64,000 nt of DNA from Phenylobacterium deserti. Lineage in GTDB: Bacteria > Pseudomonadota > Alphaproteobacteria > Caulobacterales > Caulobacteraceae. The notes beneath the pieces are model-generated. The model ran no database searches. It saw nothing but the letters and a program-made list of their open reading frames with translations, and was not told the origin of the DNA. The position numbers were made by a program, and so were the translations under genes. Positions 11,953 to 24,239 of the stretch are shown piece after piece. The first letter of the stretch is position 1; the number at the start of each line of letters is the position of its first letter. Location of the stretch: positions 1 through 64,000 of the forward strand of contig CAMCXF010000001.1 of assembly GCA_945883235.1 (NCBI GenBank). The letters are read 5' to 3'.

Positions 11953-13374
11953 CTACTTCTGCGTTGTCGCCGGCTTGGCTTCGGCGATCCGGGCCTTGCC
12001 GACAATCTCGGCCAGGCGTGCGGTAGGCTTGGGCAGCTTCGGTGTGGCCGCGACGGACCCGTAGCGAAGCACATCCATCGCGCGGGACACCTGGAAGTCC
12101 TTTTTGACGTCAAAGGTTTCAGGCGGTGCCTCGGCGGGCTCATGTGCGCCGCGGCGGACCTTGCCCTCGTCGCCGTTGAGCGCATTCTTGAATGAGGCTT
12201 CCGAGAACTGGTACGCGCGGTTGGCGATGAACTGCGCCTCTTCGCGGGTCGAGGCGACTTCGAGATCCGGCTCGATGCCGGTCTTCTGGATCGAGCGACC
12301 GGACGGTGTGAAATACTTGGCCGTGGTCAACTTCAACGCCCCGTCCACGCCGCCCCGCAGGGGTATCACAGTCTGGACCGAACCCTTGCCGAAGCTGGTG
12401 GTGCCGACCAGTTCGGCGCGTTTGCGATCCTGCAGCGCCCCTGCGACGATCTCTGAGGCCGACGCGGAGCCCGAATTGACCAGAACGACAATAGGCAAGC
12501 CGCCGGTCATGTCGCCCGCACGCGCGTTGTAACGCTCGACGTCGCGCGGATCGCGGCCGCGCTGGGAGACAATCTCGCCGCCTTCAAGGAAAAGATCCGA
12601 GACGCCGACAGCCTGGTCCAGCAAACCGCCGGGGTTGTTCCGCAGATCCAGCACCAGTCCCTTCAGGTTGGGGTTCTTGGCCTTGAGATCGGCGAACGCG
12701 GCCTCGGCCTCGTCCGTGGTCTTTTCGTTGAAACTGCCAATCCGCAGGATGCCGTAATCGCCTTCAAGGCGCGCGGTCGCGGACTTGGGCTTGATGACCT
12801 CGCGGATCAGCTTGACGTCGAAGGGATCGGTCTTTTCGCGTGCAATGGTCAGCGCCACGGTCTCGCCGGGCTTGCCGCGCATCTGCTTGACCGCCTCAGT
12901 GACCGTCAGGCCCAGCACGCTCTCGCCGTTGACGGCCGTGATGTAATCGCCGGCCTTGATCCCGGCCCGAGAGGCAGGGGTGCCGTCCATTGGCGAGATC
13001 ACTCTGACCACACCGTCCTCGCTGGTGACCTCTATGCCAAGGCCACCGTATTCACCGCGGGTCTGGTCGCGCATGTCGTCAAAGGATTCAGGGTCGAGGT
13101 ACCCGGAGTGGGGATCGAGCGAGGTCAGCATGCCGTCAATAGCCGACTGGATCAGCTTGGTTTGATCAACTTCGCTGACATACTGGCTCTCGATGGTTTT
13201 CAGCACATCGCCGAACAGGCCCAGCATGCGGTAAGTCTTGGCCTGAGGCTGGGCCGCCGCCAGCGCTGCCTGGCTCACATAGGCCATAGAGCCTGCTCCG
13301 AGGACAAAGGCCGATGCGCCGATCAAGAGATACTTCTTCATAGCCTGCCTCAAACTCCCTCTGGCGGAATTCAC
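11953..13374 (-). CDS. ctpA: S41 family C-terminal processing peptidase
   Basis: PDZ region, LVLDLRNNPGGLLDQAV, VLVNSGSASASEIVAGALQD, TSFGKGSVQT. Confidence 0.93.
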   Translation of the reverse strand: MNSARGSLRQAMKKYLLIGASAFVLGAGSMAYVSQAALAAAQPQAKTYRMLGLFGDVLKTIESQYVSEVDQTKLIQSAIDGMLTSLDPHSGYLDPESFDDMRDQTRGEYGGLGIEVTSEDGVVRVISPMDGTPASRAGIKAGDYITAVNGESVLGLTVTEAVKQMRGKPGETVALTIAREKTDPFDVKLIREVIKPKSATARLEGDYGILRIGSFNEKTTDEAEAAFADLKAKNPNLKGLVLDLRNNPGGLLDQAVGVSDLFLEGGEIVSQRGRDPRDVERYNARAGDMTGGLPIVVLVNSGSASASEIVAGALQDRKRAELVGTTSFGKGSVQTVIPLRGGVDGALKLTTAKYFTPSGRSIQKTGIEPDLEVASTREEAQFIANRAYQFSEASFKNALNGDEGKVRRGAHEPAEAPPETFDVKKDFQVSRAMDVLRYGSVAATPKLPKPTARLAEIVGKARIAEAKPATTQK

Positions 13375-13445
13375 CGCTCATTCAACAGACTGAAGCGACG
13401 CCTTTGTGGCCGCATTCCGTCCATTTTGCTTCCAGCCCCTCGACC

Positions 13446-14279
13446 CTAGCCAAGCCATCTGGCCGGGTCGACCGGAGAACCCTGCTCACGGACCTCGAGA
13501 TAGAGTTCCGGGGCCGATTGCCGTCCGTCCGAGGCCCAACCCACTGGCTGCCCCTCGACAACGGACTGTCCGATCTGAACCGAGGTTCTGTCGAGACCAG
13601 CAAGCACGAGATGATATCCACCGGCTAGTCTTAATATCACGATGACGCCCCAGCCCTTTACAGGGCCCACATACTGCACAAGTCCCGCCGACGGGCTGAC
13701 GGCGCGTGCGCCCTTAGTCGCCTTCAGGGTCATGCCATTCGAGTAGCCGCCACCGGCGATGGGCGCGCCAAAGCGTCGAATGACCGCACCCTGGACCGGC
13801 AGGATCAGGCGGGTCGGCGGCGTCAGCTGTTCACCCGCGCCGTTGGCGTCGTAGCGCTTCAGCAAGGCCCCGGAACCGTCCGGTTCAGGCAGCGCCTCGG
13901 CTGTCCGGCTGTCGCGTTCGAACAGCGCCTCGCTTTGCACGGCCGCCAGACGGCGCTGGCGCATCACTTCTGTAGCACTCTTGGCATAGCCCTGGGCACG
14001 GGCCTGCAGGTCTGGCGTCATGGCCTTGACCAGAATGGCGGCGCGCACCGCGTCTCTGGCGTCCTGCGGCGAGACCAGCAGTGCCGGAGGGGGGTCGCGC
14101 CGCAGCTGTTCCAGAACCGACAAAAGCCGCGAGAGACGGTGCATATTGACGCCCTGGTCGACGGACAGCTCGGTCTCGGCGACGTTCAACCGCGCCAGCC
14201 GGCCGGTGGTCGCCGCCACGGCCGCCACGCTGACCAGTGCCGCGCCGAACGCGCCAAGGATGAGAATCCGCTGCATCAA
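13446..14279 (-). CDS. Murein hydrolase activator EnvC-like / M23 family protein
   Basis: LILPVQGAVIRRFGAP...GWGVIVILRLAGGYHLVLAGLDRTSVQIGQSVVEGQPVGWASDGRQSAPELYLEVREQGSPVDPARWLG. Confidence 0.88.
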   Translation of the reverse strand: MMQRILILGAFGAALVSVAAVAATTGRLARLNVAETELSVDQGVNMHRLSRLLSVLEQLRRDPPPALLVSPQDARDAVRAAILVKAMTPDLQARAQGYAKSATEVMRQRRLAAVQSEALFERDSRTAEALPEPDGSGALLKRYDANGAGEQLTPPTRLILPVQGAVIRRFGAPIAGGGYSNGMTLKATKGARAVSPSAGLVQYVGPVKGWGVIVILRLAGGYHLVLAGLDRTSVQIGQSVVEGQPVGWASDGRQSAPELYLEVREQGSPVDPARWLG

Positions 14280-14740
14280 TCGCGATGATAGGGTGAACCG
14301 GCCAGAATGGAGACCGATCGATAGATCTGTTCACAAAGCATCGCCCGCGCCATGGCGTGCGGCCAGGTCTGGGGCCCGAACGCCAGAGTCCCTTGCGCGG
14401 CCGCGACCAGATCGGGATCGAGGCCGTCGGCACCGCCGATGAGGAATACCAGCCGACGCACGCCGCGGTCGCGCAAGACCCCGATTTCGTCAGCGAAGGC
14501 GCGCGACGCCCGGGCCTTGCCGCGCTCGTCACAGGCAATGACGTGGCTGTCGGCGAGGTGAAGGCGCAGCGCCTCGGCCTCGGCGATCTTGCCCGGCTTG
14601 CGGCTCTCGACCTCGGCAACCTCGACCGGCCCAAGCCCCAGCGACCGCCCCGCAGCCGTGGCGCGGTCGATGTAGAGCTTCACCAGCTCGGTTTCGGGCG
14701 AGCGGGCCAGGCGACCAATGGCGACGATAGCGATCTTCAC
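14276..14740 (-). CDS. rlmH: 23S rRNA (pseudouridine1915-N3)-methyltransferase
   Basis: MKIAIVAIGRLARSPETELVKLYIDR; FLIGGADGL; MARAMLCEQIYRSVSILAGSPYHRD. Confidence 0.95.
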   Translation of the reverse strand: MKIAIVAIGRLARSPETELVKLYIDRATAAGRSLGLGPVEVAEVESRKPGKIAEAEALRLHLADSHVIACDERGKARASRAFADEIGVLRDRGVRRLVFLIGGADGLDPDLVAAAQGTLAFGPQTWPHAMARAMLCEQIYRSVSILAGSPYHRD

Positions 14741-14750
14741 AGGTCCCTGA

Positions 14751-15791
14751 CTACGCGATCAGAAGCTGTTCGGCGATCTGAACCGCGTTGAGTGCCGCGC
14801 CTTTCAGCAGTTGATCGCCCGCCAGGAAAAGAGCCACGGATCGGCCCGAGGGGTCACCCAGATCGCGCCGGATGCGTCCGACCAATACATCGCCCTGCCC
14901 CTCAGCCTCCACCGGCATCGGGAAGTGGTTGTTGTCGCGATCATCAACGATGCGCACGCCCGCGGCCTCGGCCAGCACCTCGCGGATTGAGGCAGGCGCA
15001 ACTGGCGCATCGAGTTCAAGGCTGAGCGCCATGGCGTGGGCACGCAGCACGGGTACGCGCACGCAGGTGACGCCGATGGGCAGGTTGAAACTGCCCAACA
15101 TGCGGCGGGTTTCCGCCATCACCTTCAGTTCCTCGCCGTTGTAGCCGCTCTGGGGATCGATATCAGCGTCGTGGCTGAACAGGTTGAAGGCGTAGGGGTG
15201 GCGCAGCACCTTCGGCGGATAGGTCTCGCCGACCAGATGCGCCTGGGTGGCAGCCGCCAGTTCCGCCATGGCCGGCGCGCCGGCCCCGGAGGCGGCCTGA
15301 TAGGTGGCGATCTGCAGCCGTCGCAGGCCAAAGCGGCGCTGCAGGGGTGCCACCGCCACGCAGGCCAGGATGGCCACGCAGTTGGGATTGGCGATGATAC
15401 CGCGATGGCCGACCAGGGTTTCCAGGTTCACTTCCGGGGTCACCAGCGGACAGTCAAGGTCCATGCGAAACGCGGAGGAATTGTCGATCACGATCGCGCC
15501 GGCCGCCGTCGCGTGGGGCGCGTAGGCCAGGGCCGTTTCGGCGTCTGCCGCGAAGAAGGCCAGGTCAATGCCGGCGAAGCTGCCTTCACTCAGGATTTCA
15601 ACAGGCAGGTCTTCGCCCCGAAAGGCGACCGTGCGACCGGCGGAGCGTGCGGAGGCCAGCAGCCGGACCGAGGCGGCCGGGAAATCACGCGCTACCAGAC
15701 ACTGGATCAGTTCGGCACCGACCGCGCCGGTGCCACCGACGATGGCGACGGCGGGATTGCGCAGGGATCGGTAGGACGGTTGGGTCAACAT
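14751..15791 (-). CDS. asd: Aspartate-semialdehyde dehydrogenase
   Basis: VAIVGGTGAVGAELIQCL; IDNSSAFRMD; PNCVAI; ATYQAASGAGAPAMAEL. Confidence 0.9.
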   Translation of the reverse strand: MLTQPSYRSLRNPAVAIVGGTGAVGAELIQCLVARDFPAASVRLLASARSAGRTVAFRGEDLPVEILSEGSFAGIDLAFFAADAETALAYAPHATAAGAIVIDNSSAFRMDLDCPLVTPEVNLETLVGHRGIIANPNCVAILACVAVAPLQRRFGLRRLQIATYQAASGAGAPAMAELAAATQAHLVGETYPPKVLRHPYAFNLFSHDADIDPQSGYNGEELKVMAETRRMLGSFNLPIGVTCVRVPVLRAHAMALSLELDAPVAPASIREVLAEAAGVRIVDDRDNNHFPMPVEAEGQGDVLVGRIRRDLGDPSGRSVALFLAGDQLLKGAALNAVQIAEQLLIA

Positions 15792-15919
15792 AGGAGCCTC
15801 TTTTTGGGTGAGACCCGTGTGCGTGGTGTTCGGCTTTGGAAATACGCCGCGCCCCGCACATCGGGCGGAGCGCTTTGACGGTTATGTTGCGATCAGAAGC
15901 CGCACACAGCCGCAAACGC

Positions 15920-15933
15920 CCCGCCGGAGCGGG
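15920..15933. terminator. Possible terminator hairpin downstream of rsfS
   Basis: CCCGC-CGGA-GCGGG, followed by CGTTTG on the minus strand and TCATTTT on the plus strand. Confidence 0.4.
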
Positions 15934-16046
15934 TCATTTTGCGGCTAATTTTCTGCGCAGTCGCGAACATGGTCGCGGCAAGTACAGGCGCGGGCTCAGC
16001 CTGTAAACAGAAATCAAAACCCGGGCGGTCGCTGGAACCTGCCGAT

Positions 16047-16475
16047 CTAGCTGGCAGCCAGGCCCCTGTGCGCCGAATCCACCGACCAGATTTTCTCGAT
16101 ATTGTAGAAGCTGCGGACTTCGGGCCGGAACAGGTGGACGATGACATCGCCGGTGTCGATCAGCACCCAGTCAGCACTGGGCATGCCTTCGATGCGGCAC
16201 TTGCCGTAACCGGCCTCCTTCAGCGCCCGCAGCAGATGATCGGCCATGGCACCGACATGACGCTGCGACCGGCCTGACGCGACGATCAGGCCGTCGGCGA
16301 TCGGTGACTTGCCTTTGAGGTCAATGAAAACGACATCCTGGGCTTTGTCGTCATCCAGCCGGGCGAGGATCAGGTCCTGGACGGCGGTGATGCGGTTGTC
16401 GATGTCCTGAGGGGCGTCGGCTCTCGCCGCAGCCATTTGCGCACGTGACGCAGGTTTGGGGTCCAGCGGGGTAAC
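16047..16475 (-). CDS. rsfS: Ribosome silencing factor
   Basis: DDDKAQDVVFIDLKGKSPIADGLIVASGRSQRHVGAMADHL...DWVLIDTGDVIVHLFRPEVRSFYNIEKIW. Start chosen inside ORF 16047..16634. Confidence 0.93.
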   Translation of the reverse strand, partial: VTPLDPKPASRAQMAAARADAPQDIDNRITAVQDLILARLDDDKAQDVVFIDLKGKSPIADGLIVASGRSQRHVGAMADHLLRALKEAGYGKCRIEGMPSADWVLIDTGDVIVHLFRPEVRSFYNIEKIWSVDSAHRGLAAS

Positions 16476-16548
16476 TCCTTTTGTCCTCGCAGGATCATCT
16501 TTAACACAGAACCCGGGCCGGGTCAGCCACCGGATGCAGCGATCTGAA

Positions 16549-17205
16549 TCAACCCTTTCGACGCGCCCGAAGGGCCGAGGACGACTGGAAATTGAAGCGG
16601 CCGAACAGGAACGTCCAGGCTGGAGTCTTCGCATAGGCCAACCTTGGCCCGCTTTGTGGCGAGCGACGAAAGCGGGCGAAGCGTATCGCCGCGGGCGAGA
16701 ACCGGCTTTTCAGCGAAATCCAGGGGCGGGAGATCACCGCGACGGGCACTTCATGCATGATCTGCGTCCAGCCCCGCCAGCGGTGGAATGACGCCAGGCT
16801 GTCGGCACCCATGATCCAGACGAACTTCACGCCCGGAAACCGCGCTTTGAGGCCTCGGATAGTGTCGATGGTATAGTTGGAGCCGAGGTGGGTCTCCACC
16901 GCCGCTACAACCATTGCGTAGCCGTGGGCGAGTGCCTTGGCGCCGGCGACACGCTCCTCCAGATCGGCGGTTTCGTGGCGCGACTTCAGCGGATTTTGCG
17001 GAGACACTAGCCAGATGACGCGGTCCAGGCCCAGCTTGCGCCTGGCGGTCTCGGCCACATGGGCGTGACCATCGTGCGCCGGGTTGAAGGACCCCCCATA
17101 CAACCCGACCTTCATCCCCCGCTTCAGGTCAAACCCCAGGCGCAGCGCCTGAGGTCGACCGGCGAGCGGCGCGCGGCGCGCCGGACCTGCGAACCACATC
17201 GGCAC
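16549..17205 (-). CDS. nadD: Nicotinate-nucleotide adenylyltransferase
   Basis: VGLYGGSFNPAHDGHAHVAETARRKLGLDRVIWLVSPQNPLK; FVWIMGADSLASFHRWRGW. Confidence 0.94.
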   Translation of the reverse strand: MPMWFAGPARRAPLAGRPQALRLGFDLKRGMKVGLYGGSFNPAHDGHAHVAETARRKLGLDRVIWLVSPQNPLKSRHETADLEERVAGAKALAHGYAMVVAAVETHLGSNYTIDTIRGLKARFPGVKFVWIMGADSLASFHRWRGWTQIMHEVPVAVISRPWISLKSRFSPAAIRFARFRRSPQSGPRLAYAKTPAWTFLFGRFNFQSSSALRARRKG

Positions 17206-17210
17206 CGCCC

Positions 17211-18788
17211 TCAGCTGACGCGGGGCGGCGTGGGCGCGCCACCCCGATCAAGGTTGAGGTCTGTCTGACGGACCCGCGTGCGGACCGTGAACACGCCGTC
17301 GCCAGCCAACACGCCGCCACGGGCGAACAGCCGGCCATTCTGCCAGTTGGAAAGGCCCAGCTCCGGACGATCCAGCGCGTACTGGCCATCCACCCAGCGG
17401 GTGAACCCGTCCCCAACGAAGGGCGCGTCGATCTTTTCGTAGAACCGGGCATGCGCGGCGGCGGCGTCCGAAATCAGGCTGGCGGCGAACCTCGGGCTGT
17501 ACGTATTGAACAGGGCCACGGCCTCTTCGACATCAGCGACGATCCTGAGGCTGAGTTCCGGGGTCTCTTCCCATTCCCATTCGTGAGCCAGGTCGGCATC
17601 GGAGATAGGTTCGACAAGGGCCTCCTCCACGGGTCCGTCAGCCCGGACCACCGTCCCGCGCCCGGTGCGCCAGGCTTCTGGCAATCGGACCGTGTCGGTG
17701 GGCGTCATGTGAAGCTTGCAGCCCTGGCGTCGCGCGCCGGCGGCCTGAAGCGCGTCAAGGAACACAGGCAGCAGGTCGTGCACCCGCGCCTCGACGATGC
17801 AGCAGACGTTCAGGGTGTTGCAGACCTTGCGGTCCAGCGAATGGAACACCGCGGCGTAGAAGCGTTCGGCGTCAGCCGTGGCATCGGCCACCAACCAGGC
17901 GCCGCCCGTACCGTGCAGGCTGACCGGCGTGCCGGCCTGTCGCGCTATAGCGCCTAGCTGGGCGACCGCAGGTCCAGACCCTCGCGCCACCGCCAGCGCC
18001 AGCCGGTTGTCGGAGAACATGGCCCAGCCCGCGGCATGCGCCGGGCTGTCGACCAGAACAGCGGACCCTTCGGGCAATCCGGCTTCGGCCAGAGCCGGGT
18101 CGAGCGCATGTGACACAATGGCCCGCGCCGTGCCCAGTGCATCCGAACCGATGCGGAAGACCACGGTATTTCCGGCGCGAATGACCCCCGTCGCGTCGGC
18201 GAACACATTGGGGCGACCCTCGAATACGAAACCGACCACGCCCAGCGGGGCCATCAGCTGGTCCACCGTCCAGCCCGCGTGCGCCACCTGCTCCAGCACG
18301 CGACCACGGGACGGCTCAGCGTCGCGCCAGACCCGCAAGCCCGCCACCATGTCGCGGCGCATCCCGGCGGTTAACGCCAACCGGGTGGTGGACCGGCCGC
18401 GCGACCTGGCGCTCTCGACGTCAGCGGCATTGGCGCGCGCGATGGCGGCCCAGACCGTGTCGTCCTCCAGACGGCGCGCGAAGGCCTCGAAGAATGCGGT
18501 GATCGCAACGTCGCTGACATCCCCCATCTGCGCGAAAGCCGCTGCGGCGCGAGCGACCGCGCTGCCGGCGGCGTGGGCTTCGGAAGCGGGAATGCGCAGC
18601 AGGTCACCGCTGTCCTGCACCACTACCAGCCGATCTCCGGAACGGAACGCAGCCGCCAGTTCCTGCGTCACAAAAGCGACGTGGTCACCTGCGAAAGGTA
18701 TGGCTTGACCCAGGGCGAGCGCATCCAGCGGGCCCGTGCGGGCGGCGTTCGCAGCTCTGCTTGACGTAACGTCGTCCACGGCGGCGAC
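17211..18788 (-). CDS. proA: Glutamate-5-semialdehyde dehydrogenase
   Basis: PLGVVGFVFEGRPNVFADATG; RKVCNTLNVCCI; APFVGDGFTRWVDGQYALDRPELGLSNW. GTG at 18788 preferred over the ORF start at 18914, which would overlap proB. Confidence 0.93.
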   Translation of the reverse strand, partial: VAAVDDVTSSRAANAARTGPLDALALGQAIPFAGDHVAFVTQELAAAFRSGDRLVVVQDSGDLLRIPASEAHAAGSAVARAAAAFAQMGDVSDVAITAFFEAFARRLEDDTVWAAIARANAADVESARSRGRSTTRLALTAGMRRDMVAGLRVWRDAEPSRGRVLEQVAHAGWTVDQLMAPLGVVGFVFEGRPNVFADATGVIRAGNTVVFRIGSDALGTARAIVSHALDPALAEAGLPEGSAVLVDSPAHAAGWAMFSDNRLALAVARGSGPAVAQLGAIARQAGTPVSLHGTGGAWLVADATADAERFYAAVFHSLDRKVCNTLNVCCIVEARVHDLLPVFLDALQAAGARRQGCKLHMTPTDTVRLPEAWRTGRGTVVRADGPVEEALVEPISDADLAHEWEWEETPELSLRIVADVEEAVALFNTYSPRFAASLISDAAAAHARFYEKIDAPFVGDGFTRWVDGQYALDRPELGLSNWQNGRLFARGGVLAGDGVFTVRTRVRQTDLNLDRGGAPTPPRVS

Positions 18789-18808
18789 CCTTTTGCTCTG
18801 TTTGAGCC

Positions 18809-21524
<2,716 letters not shown>

Positions 21525-21525
21525 G

Positions 21526-21936
21526 TCAGGCCAACCAGACCATCATCCGGGTGGCCACGGCCTCGCCGCCGCGCGCCGCCGACACCTTGCGCACCACGTC
21601 GCCAGTGTAGAGGAACCCAGCCTTGCACAGCGCCTGCCCCGCCGCCGGATCATCGGCCGCATGGCCCGACCAGACCGCGCCGCGCCGCCAGTCCTGGCCC
21701 GCCCAACGCAGCGCCGCGGTCATCGCCTCGGTGCCATACCCCCGCCCGCGGAACGGTTGATCCAGCCAGACGTCCAGTTCGGGGCGCCGGGGCGCGGCCT
21801 CGTGAAAGTCCAGCCGGCCGATGGGGCCGAACTGGCGGTGCTCGATGTCGAACGCCACGACAGCGCGGCCGCTCGCCGGCGCGCGCAGGATCAGACGCGC
21901 GGTGGCGACCGGCGGCTGGAGGGACTGAATGCACAT
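21526..21936 (-). CDS. GNAT family N-acetyltransferase (short)
   Basis: VATARLILRAP...VWLDQPFRGRGYGTEAMTAALRWA. ATG at 21936 inside ORF 21526..22038. Confidence 0.72.
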   Translation of the reverse strand: MCIQSLQPPVATARLILRAPASGRAVVAFDIEHRQFGPIGRLDFHEAAPRRPELDVWLDQPFRGRGYGTEAMTAALRWAGQDWRRGAVWSGHAADDPAAGQALCKAGFLYTGDVVRKVSAARGGEAVATRMMVWLA

Positions 21937-21970
21937 GGTCTTACCTCCCGACCCCTCTTTGCGGGGGTCC

Positions 21971-22013
21971 AAAACGAAACGAAAACGGGGAGCCCGGCTG
22001 ACCGTACTCCCCG
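21971..22013 (-). terminator. Intrinsic terminator of the rplU-rpmA operon
   Basis: Minus strand CGGGGAG-tacggtcagccggg-CTCCCCG followed by TTTTCGTTTCGTTTT. Confidence 0.75.
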
Positions 22014-22077
22014 CTGGGTCGTCTTGCCGGTCCGCCATCTGATGAGAGAGGGCGGAACCGGAGAGAAGGGGTTCCGC

Positions 22078-22356
22078 CTATTCGGCCGCCATAACCTTGG
22101 CTTCGACCGGGATCACGGTCGCGTAGCAGCGGTCATTGGCTTTGGTCACAAACTTCACCGCGCCAGTAATCAGCGCGAAGAGGGTGTGGTCCTTGCCCAT
22201 GCCGACATTGGTGCCCGGGAAGAACTTGGTGCCGCGCTGGCGTACGATGATCGAGCCGGCGTTGATCGCCTCGCCACCGAACTTCTTGACGCCGAGACGG
22301 CGGCCGGCGCTGTCGCGACCGTTGCGGGATGAACCGCCTGATTTCTTGTGAGCCAT
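22078..22356 (-). CDS. rpmA: 50S ribosomal protein L27
   Basis: [62 protein letters not shown]. Confidence 0.97.
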   Translation of the reverse strand: MAHKKSGGSSRNGRDSAGRRLGVKKFGGEAINAGSIIVRQRGTKFFPGTNVGMGKDHTLFALITGAVKFVTKANDRCYATVIPVEAKVMAAE

Positions 22357-22387
22357 CGTGCTCTCCTAACTCGTAAGGTCCGCCCGA

Positions 22388-22978
22388 TTACTCGGCGGAC
22401 GTATCCTTCTTGGAAGCTGCGGCCTTCTTCGCCGCAGCGGCTTTCTTCGGGGCAGCCTCGGCAGCAGCTTCCACCGCCGGGGCGGCATCCACGACCTTCG
22501 CAGGCTTGGCCTTGGCGGCAGGGGCTTCCAGCTTGGCGGCGGCGGCCTTCTGGGCCTTGCTCTGCCAGGGCAGGTTCAAGGTCGCGAAGTCCAGGCCACG
22601 GGCCCGGGCGTCCAGCTCGGCCTTGGTGGTCATGTCGACCACGCCGTCCCACTTGGTCTCGGCGCCATTGGCCGTGATGCCGACCACGCGCAGCACGCTC
22701 TCGTGCTGGCGATGACCGCGGGTGCGGCGGTAGCCCTGACGGCGGATCTTCTTGAAGATCTTCACCTTCTCGCCCTTGCGGGTTTCCACCAGGGTCGCAG
22801 CCACCGAGGCGCCATCCACCAGCGGCGCGCCGATCGTCACGGCCTCGCCATCGCCCAACATCAGCACGTCGCCAAACGCCACGGCCGCGCCGGGTTCGCC
22901 TTCGAGCTTTTCAACCACCAGCAGGTCGCCGGGGCTAACCCGGTACTGCTTGCCGCCGGTCTTGATCACCGCGTACAT
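22388..22978 (-). CDS. rplU: 50S ribosomal protein L21 with Ala/Lys-rich C-terminal extension
   Basis: MYAVIKTGGKQYRVSPGDLLVVEKLEGEPGAAVAFGDVLM; extension ...AKPAKVVDAAPAVEAAAEAAPKKAAAAKKAAASKKDTSAE. Confidence 0.97.
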   Translation of the reverse strand: MYAVIKTGGKQYRVSPGDLLVVEKLEGEPGAAVAFGDVLMLGDGEAVTIGAPLVDGASVAATLVETRKGEKVKIFKKIRRQGYRRTRGHRQHESVLRVVGITANGAETKWDGVVDMTTKAELDARARGLDFATLNLPWQSKAQKAAAAKLEAPAAKAKPAKVVDAAPAVEAAAEAAPKKAAAAKKAAASKKDTSAE

Positions 22979-23024
22979 CGTTCGCGCCTTCGGTACTAAA
23001 GTTATGCATTTGCAATAGGAAACG

Positions 23025-23048
23025 CGCCCGAGAGATGGCTCACGGGCG
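23025..23048 (-). promoter_or_regulatory. Hairpin in the rplU 5' leader
   Basis: CGCCCG-tgagccatctct-CGGGCG on the minus strand, about 45 nt upstream of the rplU start. Confidence 0.35.
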
Positions 23049-23101
23049 AGAGGTGGGCGGTTATACAGCCGGATCGTTGTGAGTCAACGGCGGGGGTGGG
23101 C

Positions 23102-23230
23102 CTAAGTCGGGGCTAAGGTCCAGGGATTGACTACGGTGAAGCCTGCGGCCGCGAAGGCGCTGGTGTCGCGCGAGCCCGCCGCGAAGATGTGCGCGGCGGC
23201 GATGGCGGCGAACTCGAGTGTGTGATGGGA
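23102..23230 (-). pseudogene. Remnant of a VapC-type PIN-domain toxin (C-terminal part)
   Basis: Minus translation ...HHTLEFAAIAAAHIFAAGSRDTSAFAAAGFTVVNPWTLAPT* resembles PIN/VapC C-termini; no intact upstream part or vapB seen. Confidence 0.55.
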
Positions 23231-23341
23231 ATGATGGCATCGTGGCGGTTGCGATATCGGCTAGCACGGGTTGCACGATGGACTGTGGTCGGCGGTTGGG
23301 CAGGATTGGGTACCGTGTCGCCTAAATTTGTCCGTACCCCC

Positions 23342-24172
23342 TCACGAAAACCTTGCCTGATAGGTATGCGTCGATAGCCGCACCGCCTCGCCCAGCGGCG
23401 GGGTCAGTTCGAACATCCGGGGTTCGCGGGCGAAGGCGTAGAGGCGCATCAGTTTGAAGGCGTCGGTGCGTTCTTCGGACAGGGCGTGTTCGTTGCGGGT
23501 GAGGAAGAAGGGCGTGGTTTGGTTGCCGCGTTTGGTTTTCACCTCCACCAGGCGTTCGCCGCCCTCGCGGTCGAATGAGAGGATGTCGTGCCCGGCACCG
23601 TCGCCGTCCTCCTCGGCGACCCAGCGGACCTTCCGGGCGAGGTCGGGGCGATCCTCGTCCAGCAGGCGTTGGCGTTCGAAGTGGAACACCATTTCTTCGC
23701 CGGCCTTGCCCAGTTCGCGGTTGCGGAAGTCGCGGGCGCCAGCGTCGAATTTGCGAACGAAGCGTTCGAGGATGGCCGGGCGTTCACGGGGTGGTTGCAG
23801 CAAGGGCGCGGCTTCGAGGAAGGGGGTGACGGGCGCGGCCACTTGGTCGAGCGCGGCCGGAACCCACAGCGGGGGCTGGACTACTAGGCGGCGCTCAATG
23901 GCGTCGAGGATGGCACCTTGGTAATTGGCCATGGGCCGGTAGCCGCGAATGATGGGCTCGCCGATCTCGGCCAGCACGGCGGAGATGTTCATGTGCTTGA
24001 ACTCGATGGACCCGTCTGATCGGCCGGTCTTCTCGATCAACTGCGCTCGATGTCGGGCCTTCACATAGGGCTGGCCTGCCTGTTCGAGGGCAGGCATGGC
24101 GAAGTAGTCCGCCACGATAAGGTCGAGCTCGGCGTCCGTCCAGTCCGGCCGATTTGTATCGATGTCGGACAA
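23342..24172 (-). CDS. DUF3883 domain-containing protein (putative nuclease-fold)
   Basis: C-terminal LGKAGEEMVFHFERQRL...GHDILSFDREGGERLVEVKTKRGNQTTPFFLTRNE is DUF3883-like. N-terminal WTDAELDLIVADYFAM...FKHMNISAVLAEIGEPIIRGYRPMANYQ is a region often linked to HNH/DUF3883 proteins. Confidence 0.8.
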   Translation of the reverse strand: MSDIDTNRPDWTDAELDLIVADYFAMPALEQAGQPYVKARHRAQLIEKTGRSDGSIEFKHMNISAVLAEIGEPIIRGYRPMANYQGAILDAIERRLVVQPPLWVPAALDQVAAPVTPFLEAAPLLQPPRERPAILERFVRKFDAGARDFRNRELGKAGEEMVFHFERQRLLDEDRPDLARKVRWVAEEDGDGAGHDILSFDREGGERLVEVKTKRGNQTTPFFLTRNEHALSEERTDAFKLMRLYAFAREPRMFELTPPLGEAVRLSTHTYQARFS

Positions 24173-24239
24173 TGATGCCTCCGAGGCGGGAGGATGGCGG
24201 CTCGGCGCGCGCCGTCAAGGGGCCTCAACAGAAACGCCC

